From contig OZ023213.1 of assembly GCA_963995525.1 (NCBI GenBank), positions 50,188,987 to 50,252,986 on the forward strand: a DNA stretch of 64,000 nt. Direction: 5' to 3'. This DNA comes from Escarpia spicata (lineage: Eukaryota; Annelida; Polychaeta; Sabellida; Siboglinidae). Position numbers and translations under genes: made by a program. Below are positions 57,501-64,000 of the stretch, in pieces (the stretch's first letter is position 1; every line of letters begins with the position of its first letter). The notes below the pieces were generated by a model. The model searched no databases, was not told the origin of the DNA, and saw only the letters and a list, made by a program, of their open reading frames with translations.

Positions 57501-60500
57501 CTACAATGTTAAGTTCTAGTCTTACATGTAAAGATTATGTCAGTTGTGTGTGTGATCAAATATGATGTGGCTGCTGCTTATCGTGCTTTGCAGCTTGATA
57601 CGTATTTTATGAACATTTATTTATTTATGTATCAAGGCCACACATTAATTTAGTCCATTTAATAGTCTACATCTTTGGACCCAATTTTTTTGGGGGGATC
57701 CCGTTGATTAATCACGGAAATTTGACCAATTCTCAACACTAGCCAACAGGGTGAAAATCTTTAAAAACAAAGTTGACAAATACCTCAGAAGTGCAAGTAT
57801 ATATTTATGTAGATGCAAAATTTGTTGAACCCCAATAACCCAAATGTTTCCATGTCCTTCTGGGTGTTGTGCTTTGGATGGCTAGCATGTCAACTTTCAA
57901 GTCGTTGACATGACACTAATTTTATTGTCCATTTAAAGCATTGCATTAAAAACAGAAATTTACCTGTAGATACATATAGAAATGCCTGTAATAAAATTGG
58001 TAATATACATAAAATTGATAAAAAAAACATTATAGTCAACGCTAAAAATTGATAAAATGCTCATCACGCAATACTTCATACATGTTCTGCTGTAAAAGTT
58101 TACTTAAAACTAGCATTTAAGATTAAAATGGCACAGGAAATAAACAATTTCTTTAAAAGGTTTTTCTTGCTAATGGTATTTCCAAACGTCTCCCTGATGG
58201 AAGGTTCTGGAAAGCTGCAGTCAGAAGATGGACAGGATCGTAGAATAGCTGAGTAGCTTTTCATTTCAGTGCAACATTATTTATATCAACCAGACAGCTG
58301 TCTCCGATCATGGCCAATAAATTTCCTAGCTAAGTGAGCTTTATTTTGTTCTTGCAAGTGACATTGCCGTACCATGTTATTATGTTAAATTATAAAATGC
58401 TTTCTATCAACCCCCTGTGCACAAGTTGTAGAATATGCTGACTGACATCAAAGCTTTTCAACTTTCTCAAGTGAAAAAGACACAACTGTGTTTTCTTGTA
58501 CACATAATCTTACTGGTACAGCTGATGCGGCCAAACATGGAGAAGATCCAGCAATCAGCCCAGTTGGAACAGAAGGTTCAGGAGCTACAGATTGAACTGG
58601 ACGCTGCGCTCATCGCACTCAACAACTTCAACTGCCACGCCCACCAGTCAACCTCGACCTCCGACCTCTCACCTCCAGCAGACCGGGGAGATGATTCACT
58701 GTTGTCCGGTGTGAAAACGACATCGACGGAATTGCTCGATGTTGATGTGTTTAATCAGTCGGCATCAGTCGACGTAAGTGGAGCCGACGCCATGTTGGAT
58801 CCTTCTGAATTGGTAACTGTTTCTTTATAGGGCGATCTGCAATGTCGCTGTTTGATTCAGAATGAAAGTAAAACTACTAGAGACTGTAAAGCATATTTTG
58901 AGAACAACAGAAGAAATGCGTAAGTTCAAAAAATTATTTGAGCTTACCCCACCCTTAGCCCCCACACCCCACCCTTCAGATGAACATTTGTAAACATTGA
59001 TATGATGATATCAATATATTAACAGTATTGATCCAAAGCATAAAATATCGATGTCCAACATCAGACGAAACTGTCTCTGATTGAACCCCACTGCCCCAAA
59101 TATAAGTAGTTTTATCTGATATCAGACATCAACGTTCTGACATGATCCCTTAGTATGTGCTATGTTATTTTTGGTGTCATTATAACCTTGTTCTATATTT
59201 AGTGTATAATAATCAGTGTCATGTTATTCATTAAAGTAGATAAGACAGGAAGTTAAAACACAAAATGCATACTTCACTTCATTGGTACAATATAAAACGT
59301 TCTCTCTAAGCAGTAAGAACCTAAATTCATATCATTGATTTTAATCCAAATTATTCCCTACTATCTCAAAACTGTGCTTTGTGTTAAAACTTCACATTAT
59401 TTTTTATTTGTTTTTCATTACCTTCGGTTAAATATTTAACCTTAATACGTTTTTCCGCCAGCTGAAACAGGAGATTGTGGAGGTGTATCAGCAGATAAGG
59501 CAGATGGTGAATGACCTTGGTGGTGGTGGTGAAATGGGTCAAGGTCATACGACACACATAAGCTCCCCCAAGGTGGAGCCACAGCAGGCCCTGGATGAAA
59601 TTCAGTCAGGCGATCTTCAGTCGTTGCTACGGAAACTACGTGAACAAATGGAGCGCGCTGTGAACATGCGAGTCAACCAGGTATACCGGGTAGTGATGTT
59701 TGTGTTGGTTAACTTAACTTGAAGACACGGATCAGTATATCCTCTGGTAAATGACAAGTGTGGTGGGCCACAGCACTGTTTTTTTCACCCATCTTACCAA
59801 ATATTGTAGAAACTGGTACCTTGTAGCTATCTATTTCTCGCGCCCAAATATGATTGTTATATCACGATGAATTCTTGATTTTGAATCCATGTTCTTGTTG
59901 ACATTGGCCATTTAGAGTCCCCAAACTCACATGATGACTTTACACTCGCCATGTCCTCACCTGCTGACACACCTTTTTACCAAACAATTACAACAGTTGA
60001 CCAATCCATCACATGACATGTTGCCTAGCAACAAGGTCAGTCAAGCCATCAAATATGGATGTTGAACACATAGAGCATTTAGACATTCTGTTCAATCCAT
60101 TGTATGTTTTGTTTTTTTATTCTCACCCCAAATGTTTTTTCGTTATGACAGAAAATGCACAGTAAGGCCAGACTTTTTTATTACCTGTTTACGGACAGGA
60201 TTGTCCAGAAAGCAGTGATGGAAACCGGAATGAAAATTAAATTAAAATGTAAGAGAAAATGTTTTTTTATAACATTTAACTAATAAGATATGTGGCTACA
60301 TGAAAATAAATATAAATCTCCAGTGTTAGTATTTATACCATTAATGACAGACACAGCGGTGTGAAATGCAGCAAAAATAATTTGTATGACTTTTCAGTTT
60401 CGTTCAGTTTCTGCCTCTGATAGATTGACATATCTACTTCACAATAAAGATCGTTTTTTAGCAGTTACTCACCGCTAAGTCACTATTTTAGCACTAACTT

Positions 60501-61694
60501 AGAAGGCTCATCAGATGTGAAATGTCACTGAAAATCTGAATCGAAACACATCAAAAGTAGTCCATGTTTGTGTTGACAACGACCATGTTTGTTTATGGTA
60601 CGCCATTTTGTTTGGTATCATGAGAACCGCCGTCCTCGTGGCTATCTGTAAGTTATGTCAGTAGTCTCGCCCCTTTTTTGACAAAGTTGAATTTTTCCCT
60701 CGTTGAAACCAGATCCCAAATCCTGACAATCTCCTTATTTAGGTTTAGACTTATACAGATGAGACACGGAACTGGCTGAAGTTCTCAAAACGAGGCACGG
60801 AACATTCCCATGATGCTATGCATTGTTTAATTTCCTGTTTACATTATTTGAAGTTGTTACTACGGAGAATAGTTTGACAGCCGGTAAACGAACAATATAC
60901 TTTGTGAAAAAGAGAGTTTAATCGAGATGCCACCGAAGAAATAGAAAATTGTACAGAAGCGTCTGAGTGAGTGCAGTGCACAAATACTTTGATGACGTTG
61001 GGCTGTCAGATGCATTGTGGGCACTCCCATGGACTGAACCGCAGCGTACGGCTGATAGGTTATTATTTCACGCAGGGGTTCAGTTAATAAATAATGACAT
61101 CGGCAGCAATAAAAAATGAACATTGTGAATGTTATTTTTATTCTAGATCCAGGAAATTAATGTTGGCGAGCCCGTAAAACATGTAATGTAAAAAGTCTGG
61201 CCTAATGTTGTATAAGCGAGTACTGTATGCGGAACTGAGTGTGCATGCGTACGAGTGTGCATGTGAGTGTGTGTGCATGCATGCGTGTGAGTGTGCATGC
61301 ATGCGAGTGTGCATGCATGTGTGCGAGTGTGCGTGCATGTGTGGGAGTATGCATGCATGCATGCATGTGAGTGTGTGTGCATGCGTGGAAGTATGCATGC
61401 GTGCGAGTGTGCATGCATGCGTGCGAGTGTGCGTGCATGTGTTCACACTTATGCAACAGCCCCATAAGTTCATTCCAATTTATCTATGACACACATCGGT
61501 TCCTCCAGCACTCGGAGCCTGCTCCGGAGCAACTCCAGCACAGTGAGCAGCTGGAGCAGAAGGTGGAGCAGCTCCAGAATGACCTTACCGGAGCAGAGGC
61601 AACCCTCAACAAACTGAAAGTGGAACTGAAACTGCGGGAGATGGAACTGAAGCGAAAGTCAGATGACTTCATGCAGCTGACCAGCGAGATCAAG
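35122..61694 (+). CDS. BICD-family-like cargo adaptor (BICDL1/2-like), 9 exons, partial
   Basis: Gene-level entry. Exons: 35122-35388, 40211-40426, 47491-47607, 53640-53786, 55585-55800, 56149-56361, 58522-58773, 59462-59680, 61509-61694. All begin after AG, end before GT and are phase 0, giving 611 residues if all are used. Residues 49-75 (QLQQKELDLKLTAELG, then LLEKNQDL) match the BICDL CC1 box. Exon 2 (LTQEKHELRLRL) matches the vertebrate BICDL1 sequence LEQEKHELRRRF. Exon 5 carries a Spindly-type motif SLFRE, and exon 6 matches LRLQLWEAYCQVR of BICDL1. The protein is predicted to be coiled coil almost throughout. Family role: links dynein-dynactin, and in vertebrates Rab6 vesicles and KIF1C, for transport. 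The C-terminal cargo-binding part lies beyond the window. Spindly, TRAK/HAP1 and CDR2 share parts of the motifs but align less well overall. Confidence 0.86.
35389..36063. other. Intron with a TA microsatellite
   Basis: AT-rich intron. A (TG/TA)n microsatellite lies at about 35,930-35,962. No coding sequence was seen. Confidence 0.6.
36064..36226. repeat. 50-bp inverted repeat (hairpin) with TGTA-repeat loop
   Basis: Arms of about 50 bp (36,064-36,113 and 36,177-36,226) differ by one base. Both contain CCATTCACTGG next to CACTTGTGCACTTCA. The loop of about 60 bp holds (TGTA)n. The left arm includes TTCCATTCACTGGTTGTCAC, which is also the core of the 28-bp array at 41.3 kb. It looks like a short foldback transposon. 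Confidence 0.85.
36475..37324. mobile_element. 850-bp foldback element with almost no spacer
   Basis: Two arms of about 420 bp face each other. The left starts CAAAAAATAGATAAGCGAGC and the right, other strand, CAAAAATAGATAAGCGCGCG. Internal words AATGGACCTACAA, GCGAACGATGTTG, CTCCACCCACTTT and GGCGTGACGTCACAAT occur inverted in both. GATGTTA flanks both sides (36468-36474 and 37325-37331) as a likely 7-bp target duplication. There is no transposase. Confidence 0.82.
37332..39059. other. BICDL-like intron 1, no gene seen
   Basis: AT-rich intron. The part near 38,870-38,990 resembles 29,490-29,620 and may be a dispersed repeat. No coding exon is evident. Confidence 0.5.
39060..40210. repeat. 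43-46-bp minisatellite made of copies of the BICDL exon 2 acceptor
   Basis: Twelve copies, the first split off by the element at 39,093-39,716. Each reads TGCTTGCAG|GAGTTGACTC followed by AAGAGAAGCC. The true exon start is TGCTTGCAG|GAGTTGACTC followed by AGGAGAAGCA. The unit spans about 21 bp of intron end and about 22 bp of exon start, and the array runs directly into the real acceptor at 40,210. Confidence 0.95.
39093..39716. mobile_element. 624-bp hAT-like non-autonomous element
   Basis: Terminal inverted repeats CAGACCTGCCTACC are exact for 14 bp. An internal open frame starts MADSETTPPPTKKKRVMQKF, reminiscent of the N-terminus of ZBED/ZNF862-type hAT-derived proteins. It lies in the splice-acceptor array. 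CTAG occurs on both flanks but an in-register 8-bp target duplication is not clear. Confidence 0.6.
40211..40426 (+). CDS. BICDL-like exon 2 (coiled coil 1)
   Basis: Encodes residues 90-161: ELTQEKHELRLRLEVIEG, VRDLQHEVTQLREDFADQEE and HNDQLSEQIHK. BICDL1 has LEQEKHELRRRF, VSELESDVKQLQDELERQQ and QNQRLLDQLSR in the same order. The acceptor is CTTGCAG and the donor CACAAG|GTGGGT, phase 0. A 15-base poly-G tract starts about 20 bp after the donor. Confidence 0.88.
40740..41290. repeat. 41-bp minisatellite with donor-like words
   Basis: About 13 copies of GGGGTCAAGGTGAGTTATGT plus about 21 bases. Each carries TCAAG|GTGAGT, similar to the exon 2 donor ACAAG|GTGGGTCAGGGG, 300 bp away. Derivation from that donor is possible but less clear than for the other arrays. 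Confidence 0.9.
41295..41810. repeat. 28-bp minisatellite
   Basis: About 18 copies of the unit TCAGCACTTCCATTCACTGG plus TTGTCACG. All three plus-strand frames stay open because 28 is not a multiple of three and no stop occurs in any phase; these frames are not genes. It shares a 20-mer with the hairpin at 36,064-36,226. Confidence 0.96.
41811..42780. other. Intron with an AT microsatellite
   Basis: Unique intron sequence with a long (TA)n-rich tract at about 42,497-42,660 that can form several hairpins. No coding sequence was seen. Confidence 0.6.
42787..43580. repeat. 23-25-bp G-rich minisatellite
   Basis: About 33 copies of AGTTGGAGGTCCCAAGGGGG plus TGC, with GGTGG, GGCTGC and GGGATGC variants. 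Each unit carries a run of four to five G on the plus strand, so quadruplex formation is conceivable. Long open frames in all phases are repeat artefacts. Confidence 0.96.
43775..44703. repeat. 51-bp minisatellite
   Basis: About 18 copies of TTGGTGTGTGTTGTTCCATA plus GACAGGTGTAAGCTGGTC and a short remainder. The unit is 17 codons, so both strands stay open. Each copy contains an acceptor-like GTTCCATAG directly followed by a donor-like CAG|GTGTAAG, but no known exon matches. Confidence 0.96.
45034..46112. repeat. 25-bp minisatellite
   Basis: About 43 copies of AAGTCTGGTTGGAGGTTGAA plus TGAAC, with GGCTGAATG and TGGAC variants. Three minus-strand frames stay open for over 370 codons; all are translations of the repeat. 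Confidence 0.97.
46113..46170 (+). mobile_element. SINE 3'-tail fragment
   Basis: GGAATACTGTGCTATATAAG followed by AACTTACC matches the tail of the SINE at 30,370-30,700 (GGATACTGTGCTATATAGGA, AACTTACA). Only the last about 50 bp are present, directly after the 25-bp array. Confidence 0.6.
46171..47490. other. Intron with a GC-rich island
   Basis: AT-rich intron apart from 46,600-46,870, which is GC-rich and open for 111 codons on the plus strand. I recognise no protein there and it lacks matching splice sites. It may be a repeat fragment. Confidence 0.45.
47491..47607 (+). CDS. BICDL-like exon 3 (coiled coil)
   Basis: Encodes residues 162-200: KEAGLQTQVEELREQLQTRR and MQDYIHKVEALREE. BICDL1 has VERQLSMQVHALREDFREKN and QHIIRLESLQAEI here. 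The acceptor is GTGTTTGCAG and the donor GAGGAG|GTGAGG, phase 0, 39 codons. Confidence 0.85.
47608..48105. other. Intron, no feature seen
   Basis: Intron sequence with pyrimidine-rich short repeats near 47,690-47,800 (CATTTC and CCGGTCAT words). It is not coding. Confidence 0.5.
48106..49040. repeat. 49-bp minisatellite
   Basis: About 19 copies of TACGGTACATCAGTGTATTC plus ATGGTACACTGCTAGTGCTG and TACACCATG. Variants shift along the array (CATGG to CGTGG to CACGG; CTAGTG to CCAGTG), showing directional homogenisation. Confidence 0.96.
49041..50608. other. Intron, no gene seen
   Basis: Unique-looking intron. A 40-bp duplication, GCATTTCTACGTTGAGGAAT, occurs twice at 49,323-49,400. No coding exon is evident. 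Confidence 0.5.
50609..51062 (+). mobile_element. LINE 3' fragment (CR1/L2-like)
   Basis: Open to a stop at 50,968 with the conserved C-terminal block of such LINEs: TTLETRRLRGDHIEVFKILN, RKFSFSQRTVNEWNRLSP and SVNMFKNKIDTHL. It is truncated at its 5' end about one motif upstream (LRDLSYEIRLKECG). The 3' untranslated end finishes in TCTTGTTAAATCTTGTTAAA, the short tandem tail typical of CR1/L2 elements. Confidence 0.88.
51063..51779. other. Intron, no feature seen
   Basis: AT-rich intron without recognisable coding or repeats. Confidence 0.5.
51780..52011. repeat. Direct repeat, copy 1 (about 232 bp)
   Basis: Nearly identical to 52,687-52,918, starting GGGGGAAATTGGC and ending CATCAGCAGGGTATAAA. 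The 675 bp between the copies shows no recognised retroelement protein. It could be an LTR-like pair or two copies of one dispersed repeat. Confidence 0.85.
52687..52918. repeat. Direct repeat, copy 2 (about 232 bp)
   Basis: The second copy of the repeat at 51,780-52,011, with about a dozen differences. Flanking sequences differ on both sides, so the shared segment is sharply bounded. Confidence 0.85.
53313..53620. repeat. 44-48-bp tandem repeat upstream of exon 4
   Basis: About six copies containing ACCATGCCCGCATGACCCTA and CCTTGCATAC. It ends about 20 bp before the exon 4 acceptor. The related words ACCATGCCCACCTGACCCTA recur in the short array at 54.7 kb. Confidence 0.92.
53640..53786 (+). 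CDS. BICDL-like exon 4 (coiled coil)
   Basis: Encodes residues 201-249: KLTAVRVELDCRVNILTSER and EDAHDRIVTLERHRQDEQEQ. BICDL1 has RKRELEHRLSATLEENDLLQ and VEELQDRVLILERQGHDKD here. The acceptor is ATTCCTGCAG and the donor GAGCAG|GTAATG, phase 0, 49 codons. Confidence 0.86.
53840..54145 (-). mobile_element. tRNA-derived SINE, second copy
   Basis: On the minus strand the head reads GTGGGTAGAGCATCAGACTC and later CTGGGTTCAAATC (B-box-like), resembling a tRNA-Lys-type gene. The body and the tail GGGATACTGTGCTATTT align with the SINE at 30,370-30,700. Confidence 0.7.
54695..54845. repeat. 57-bp tandem repeat, about 2.5 copies
   Basis: Units contain GATGCATGTAGTTGTTGTAG and ACCATGCCCACCTGACCCTA. 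The second word is shared with the array at 53.3-53.6 kb, so the two are related. Confidence 0.85.
54846..55584. other. Intron, no feature seen
   Basis: AT-rich intron directly upstream of the first duplicated exon. No coding or repeat structure was seen. Confidence 0.5.
55585..55800 (+). CDS. BICDL-like exon 5 (exon A1, Spindly-type motif)
   Basis: Encodes residues 250-321. A coiled-coil start (YQEREINELREQNLCLQDNV) is followed by QSTSDL, NNSLFRELRVFN and STSTESLDTDVFSQ. SLFRE (292-296) fits the L-[F/A]-x-x-E Spindly motif that contacts the dynactin pointed end in dynein adaptors; BICDL1 has SLLSEIE at this place. The acceptor is CCTTCCAG and the donor TCAGT|GTAAGC, phase 0. The 3' half is homologous to that of exon 7 (58,522). 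Confidence 0.85.
56149..56361 (+). CDS. BICDL-like exon 6 (exon B1)
   Basis: Encodes residues 322-392: LRQELMDVYQQMRQMMNDLE and LQSLLRKLHEQMEHTVNMR. It corresponds to LRLQLWEAYCQVRYLCSHL and ALNELKRLIQSIVDGME of BICDL1. The acceptor is TTCCTGCAG and the donor AACCAG|GTATAA, phase 0. It is about 70% identical to exon 8 (59,462). Confidence 0.86.
56362..57719. other. Intron, no feature seen
   Basis: AT-rich intron between exons 6 and 7. No coding sequence was recognised. Confidence 0.5.
57720..57905 (+). mobile_element. Possible LINE 3'-end remnant
   Basis: A short plus-strand stretch reads LANRVKIFKNKVDKYLRSA, the terminal motif of CR1/Jockey-type LINEs (compare VNMFKNKIDTHLKKA at 50.9 kb). 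A possible untranslated tail with CTTCTGGGTGTTGTGCTTTG follows. The fragment is too short for certainty. Confidence 0.5.
58522..58773 (+). CDS. BICDL-like exon 7 (chimeric exon: C-like start, A-like end)
   Basis: Encodes residues 393-476. The first 36 residues (with EKIQQSAQLEQKVQELQ) align without gaps from the splice site with exon 9 (EQLQHSEQLEQKVEQLQ), 16 of 36 identical. The rest (QSTSTSDL, DDSLLSGVK, TSTELLDVDVFNQ) aligns with exon 5. In place of SLFRE it has SLLSG (451-455), lacking the glutamate of the Spindly motif. The acceptor is ACTGGTACAG and the donor GTCGAC|GTAAGT, phase 0. The frame also runs open past the donor for 19 codons. Confidence 0.83.
58774..59461. other. Intron, no feature seen
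   Basis: AT-rich intron between the second copies of the duplicated exons. No repeat array is present here. Confidence 0.55.
59462..59680 (+). CDS. BICDL-like exon 8 (exon B2)
   Basis: Encodes residues 477-549: LKQEIVEVYQQIRQMVNDLG, EPQQALDEIQSGDLQSLLRK and REQMERAVNMRVNQ. It is a close paralogue of exon 6, with the same ends (LxQE at the start and NMRVNQ at the donor). The acceptor is TTTCCGCCAG and the donor AACCAG|GTATAC, phase 0. No disabling change is visible. Confidence 0.86.
59681..61204. other. Intron, no gene seen
   Basis: AT-rich intron without a recognisable exon or tandem array. Confidence 0.5.
61205..61450. repeat. TGCATGCG/GTGTGAG low-complexity tract
   Basis: Imperfect alternating purine-pyrimidine repeats of GTGTGCATGCATGCGTG type over about 240 bp. 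They end about 60 bp before the exon 9 acceptor. Such tracts can adopt Z-DNA. Confidence 0.92.
61509..61694 (+). CDS. BICDL-like exon 9 (exon C, coiled coil)
   Basis: Encodes residues 550-611: PEQLQHSEQLEQKVEQLQ, then AEATLNKLKVELKLREMELK and FMQLTSEIK. It corresponds to the BICDL1 stretch with EQLQKAIRDRDEAIAKKNAV and ELELAKCRMDMMSLNSQL. The acceptor is GGTTCCTCCAG and the donor ATCAAG|GTATGT, phase 0. It is the last exon seen; the gene continues to the right. Confidence 0.8.
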
Positions 61695-61734
61695 GTATGT
61701 GCTGCCATCTGTTGGCGTCATTCATGAGTTTGGT

Positions 61735-62225
61735 CAAACGGGGGTGAAGTGTAAAATGAACAGGTCTGTCGGGGGTGAAGTGTAAAATGAACAGGTCTGT
61801 TGGGGTGAAGTGTAAAATGAACATGTCTGTTGGGGGTGAAGTATAAAATGAACAGGTCTGTTGGGGTGAAGTGTAAAATGAACAGGTCTGTCGGGGATGA
61901 AGTATAAAATAAACAAGTCTGTTGGGGGTGAAATGTGAAATGAACAGGTCTGTCGTGGGTTAAGTGTAAAATGAACAGGTCTGTTGGGGGTGAAGTGTAA
62001 AATGAACAGGTCTGTTGGGGGTGAAGTGTAAAATGAACAGGTCTGTTGGGGGTGAAGTGTAAAATGAACAGGTCTGTTGGGGGTGAAGTGTAAAATGAAC
62101 AGGTCTGTCGGGGGTGAAGTGTAAAATGAACAGGTCTGTTGGGGGTGAAGTGTAAAATTAACAGGTCTGTTGGGGGTGAAGTGTACAATGAACAGGTCTG
62201 TTGGGGGTAAAGTGCAAAATGTATT
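61735..62225. repeat. 31-bp minisatellite
   Basis: About 16 copies of GGGGGTGAAGTGTAAAATGA plus ACAGGTCTGTT. It starts about 40 bp beyond the exon 9 donor. Confidence 0.95.
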
Positions 62226-62462
62226 AAGCAGTCTTATGGACTGGATACTTTACTACATAATGATCTAGTGTTTTTTAGATAATATATCATTTTTAATCTG
62301 CCTACCTGTAGTAGGATAACGTATCACATTTCCTTACAGTGAGGGAAACAAAAGGAAATTAGTTGGACCTAAAAGAGATCAGACAGACTAACCATTTACA
62401 ACTACAATCAACACGTCATGCCAGTGGTTTACTCAGAACTTATTTTCAAAATCATTGCTCAT

Positions 62463-64000
62463 TGCTGGGTTTGGTGTAGGTAGACCTACTGGCTGTGGAT
62501 ATAAACATGTCACTGCTGGGTGTGATGTAGGTAGACCTACTGGCTGTGGATATAAACATGTCACTGCTGGGTGTGGTGTAGGTAGACCTACTGGCTGTGG
62601 ATGTAAACATGTCACTGCTGGGTGTGATGTAGGTAGACTTACTGGCTGTGGATGTAAACATGTCACTGCTGGGTGTGGTGTAGGTAGACCTACTGGCTGT
62701 GGATATAAACATGTCACTGCCTGGGTGTGATGTAGGTAGACCTACTGGCTGTGGATATAAACATGTCACTGCTGGGTGTGGTGTAGGTAGACCTACTGGC
62801 TGTGGATATAAACATGTCACTGCTGGGTGTGGTGTAGGTAGACCTACTGGTTGTGGATATAAACATGTCACTGCTGGGTGTGGTGTAGGTAGACCTACTG
62901 GCTGTGGATATAAACATGTCACTGCTGGGTGTGGTGTAGGTAGACCTACTGGCTGTGGATATAAACATGTCACTGCTGGGTGTGGTGTAGGTAGACCTAC
63001 TGGCTGTGGATATAAACATGTCACTGCTGGGTGTGGTGTAGGTAGACCTACTGGCTGTGGATATAAACATGTCACTGCTGGGTGTGGTGTAGGTAGACCT
63101 ACTGGCTGTGGATATAAACATGTCACTGCTGGGTGTGGTGTAGGTAGACCTACTGGCTGTGGATATAAACATGTCACTGCTGGGTGTGGTGTAGGTAGAC
63201 CTACTGGCTGTGGATATAAACATGTCACTGCTGGGTGTGGTGTAGGTAGACCTACTGGCTGTGGATATAAACATGTCACTGCTGGGTGTGGTGTAGGTAG
63301 ACCTACTGGCTGTGGATGTAAACATGTCACTGCTGGGTGTGATGTAGGTAGACCTACTGGCTGTGGATGTAAACATGTCACTGCTGGGTGTGGTGTAGGT
63401 AGACCTACTGGCTGTGGATATAAACATGTCACTGCTGGGTGTGGTGTAGGTAGACCTACTGGCTGTGGATATAAACATGTCACTGCTGGGTGTGGTGTAG
63501 GTAGACCTACTGGCTGTGGATATAAACATGTCACTGCTGGGTGTGGTGTAGGTAGACCTACTGGCTGTGGATATAAACATGTCACTGCTGGGTTTGGTGT
63601 AGGTAGACCTACTGGCTGTGGATATAAACATGTCACTGCTGGGTGTGGTTTAGGTAGACCTACTGGCTGTGGATGTAAACATGTCACTGCTGGGTGTGGT
63701 GTAGGTAGACCTACTGGCTGTGGATGTAAACATGTCACTGCTGGGTGTGGTGTAGGTAGACCTACTGGTTGTGGATGTAAATATGTCACTGCTGGGTGTG
63801 GTGTAGGTAGACCTACTGGCTGTGGATATAAACATGTCACTGCTGGGTGTGGTGTAGGTAGACCTACTGGCTGTGGATATAAACATGTCACTGCTGGGTG
63901 TGGTGTAGGTAGACCTACTAGCTCTGGATGTAAACATGTCACTGCTGGGTGTGGTGTAGGTAGACCTACTGGCTGTGGATGTAAACATGTCACTGCTGGG
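62463..64000. repeat. 51-bp minisatellite, running off the right edge
   Basis: About 30 copies of GTGTGGTGTAGGTAGACCTA plus CTGGCTGTGGATATAAACAT and the remainder. Each unit contains GTAGGT-AG-ACCTAC, a 6-bp inverted repeat. The unit is 17 codons, giving open frames of over 500 codons on the minus strand that are not genes. Confidence 0.97.

Noticed and set aside
61138..61489. His/Cys-rich frames (ACTHTHMHT-type) near 61.2-61.5 kb
   Set aside because: They arise from the TGCATG/GTGTG low-complexity tract on either strand and have no homologue I can name.
62452..63993. 513-codon minus-strand frame with 17-residue repeats (PVGLPTPHPAVTCLYPQ)
   Set aside because: It is a 51-bp minisatellite translated. 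The variants are not biased to synonymous sites as far as I can see, and the array continues past the window edge.

Overview
This window is animal nuclear DNA. It has spliced genes with GT-AG introns, LINE, SINE and cut-and-paste transposon remains, and a very heavy load of minisatellites: about 26 of the 64 kb by my own counts. The two genes encode animal-specific cytoskeletal proteins that look moderately diverged from vertebrates, so an invertebrate bilaterian is most likely. Minisatellites that reiterate exon-intron junctions are, as I recall, a feature described in amphioxus. I treat amphioxus as a plausible source, but a mollusc or brachiopod cannot be excluded from sequence alone.

Left part (about 1-24.6 kb, minus strand): the 5' portion of a citron Rho-interacting kinase gene (CIT). 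Ten exons can be placed with consistent splice phases from 24,629 down to 8,424. They encode the N-terminus, the complete AGC-type kinase domain, its C-terminal hydrophobic motif and the start of the long coiled coil, and the gene continues beyond base 1. The introns are mostly tandem repeats: a 43-bp array of 8.4 kb with a 3,320-bp higher-order repeat, a 65-bp array, 28-, 76-, 63-, 57-, 39- and 40-bp arrays and others. Two arrays are copies of the gene's own splice junctions.

Middle (24.6-35.1 kb): intergenic DNA between two divergently transcribed genes. It holds a decayed LINE on the minus strand that is split by a second LINE fragment and by a TTAA-flanked piggyBac-like element, then a 111-bp tandem repeat, a tRNA-derived SINE, a 37-bp perfect palindrome and a 1.8-kb imperfect inverted-repeat element.

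Right part (35.1-61.7 kb, plus strand): the 5' and middle exons of a BICD-family-like cargo adaptor gene (BICDL1/BICDL2-like), a dynein-dynactin adaptor. Nine exons are visible, all phase 0. An internal segment has been tandemly duplicated, which produced a second copy of two exons and a chimeric exon at 58.5 kb. The gene continues beyond the right edge, behind 31-bp and 51-bp arrays.

How the genes relate: from memory, CIT and BICDL1 are also neighbours in divergent orientation on human chromosome 12q24, so this window may preserve an ancient head-to-head pair. Citron kinase acts at the midbody in cytokinesis and BICDL proteins link dynein-dynactin to cargo. I see no sequence evidence that they act together. 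I found no rRNA, functional tRNA, CRISPR or prokaryotic feature.
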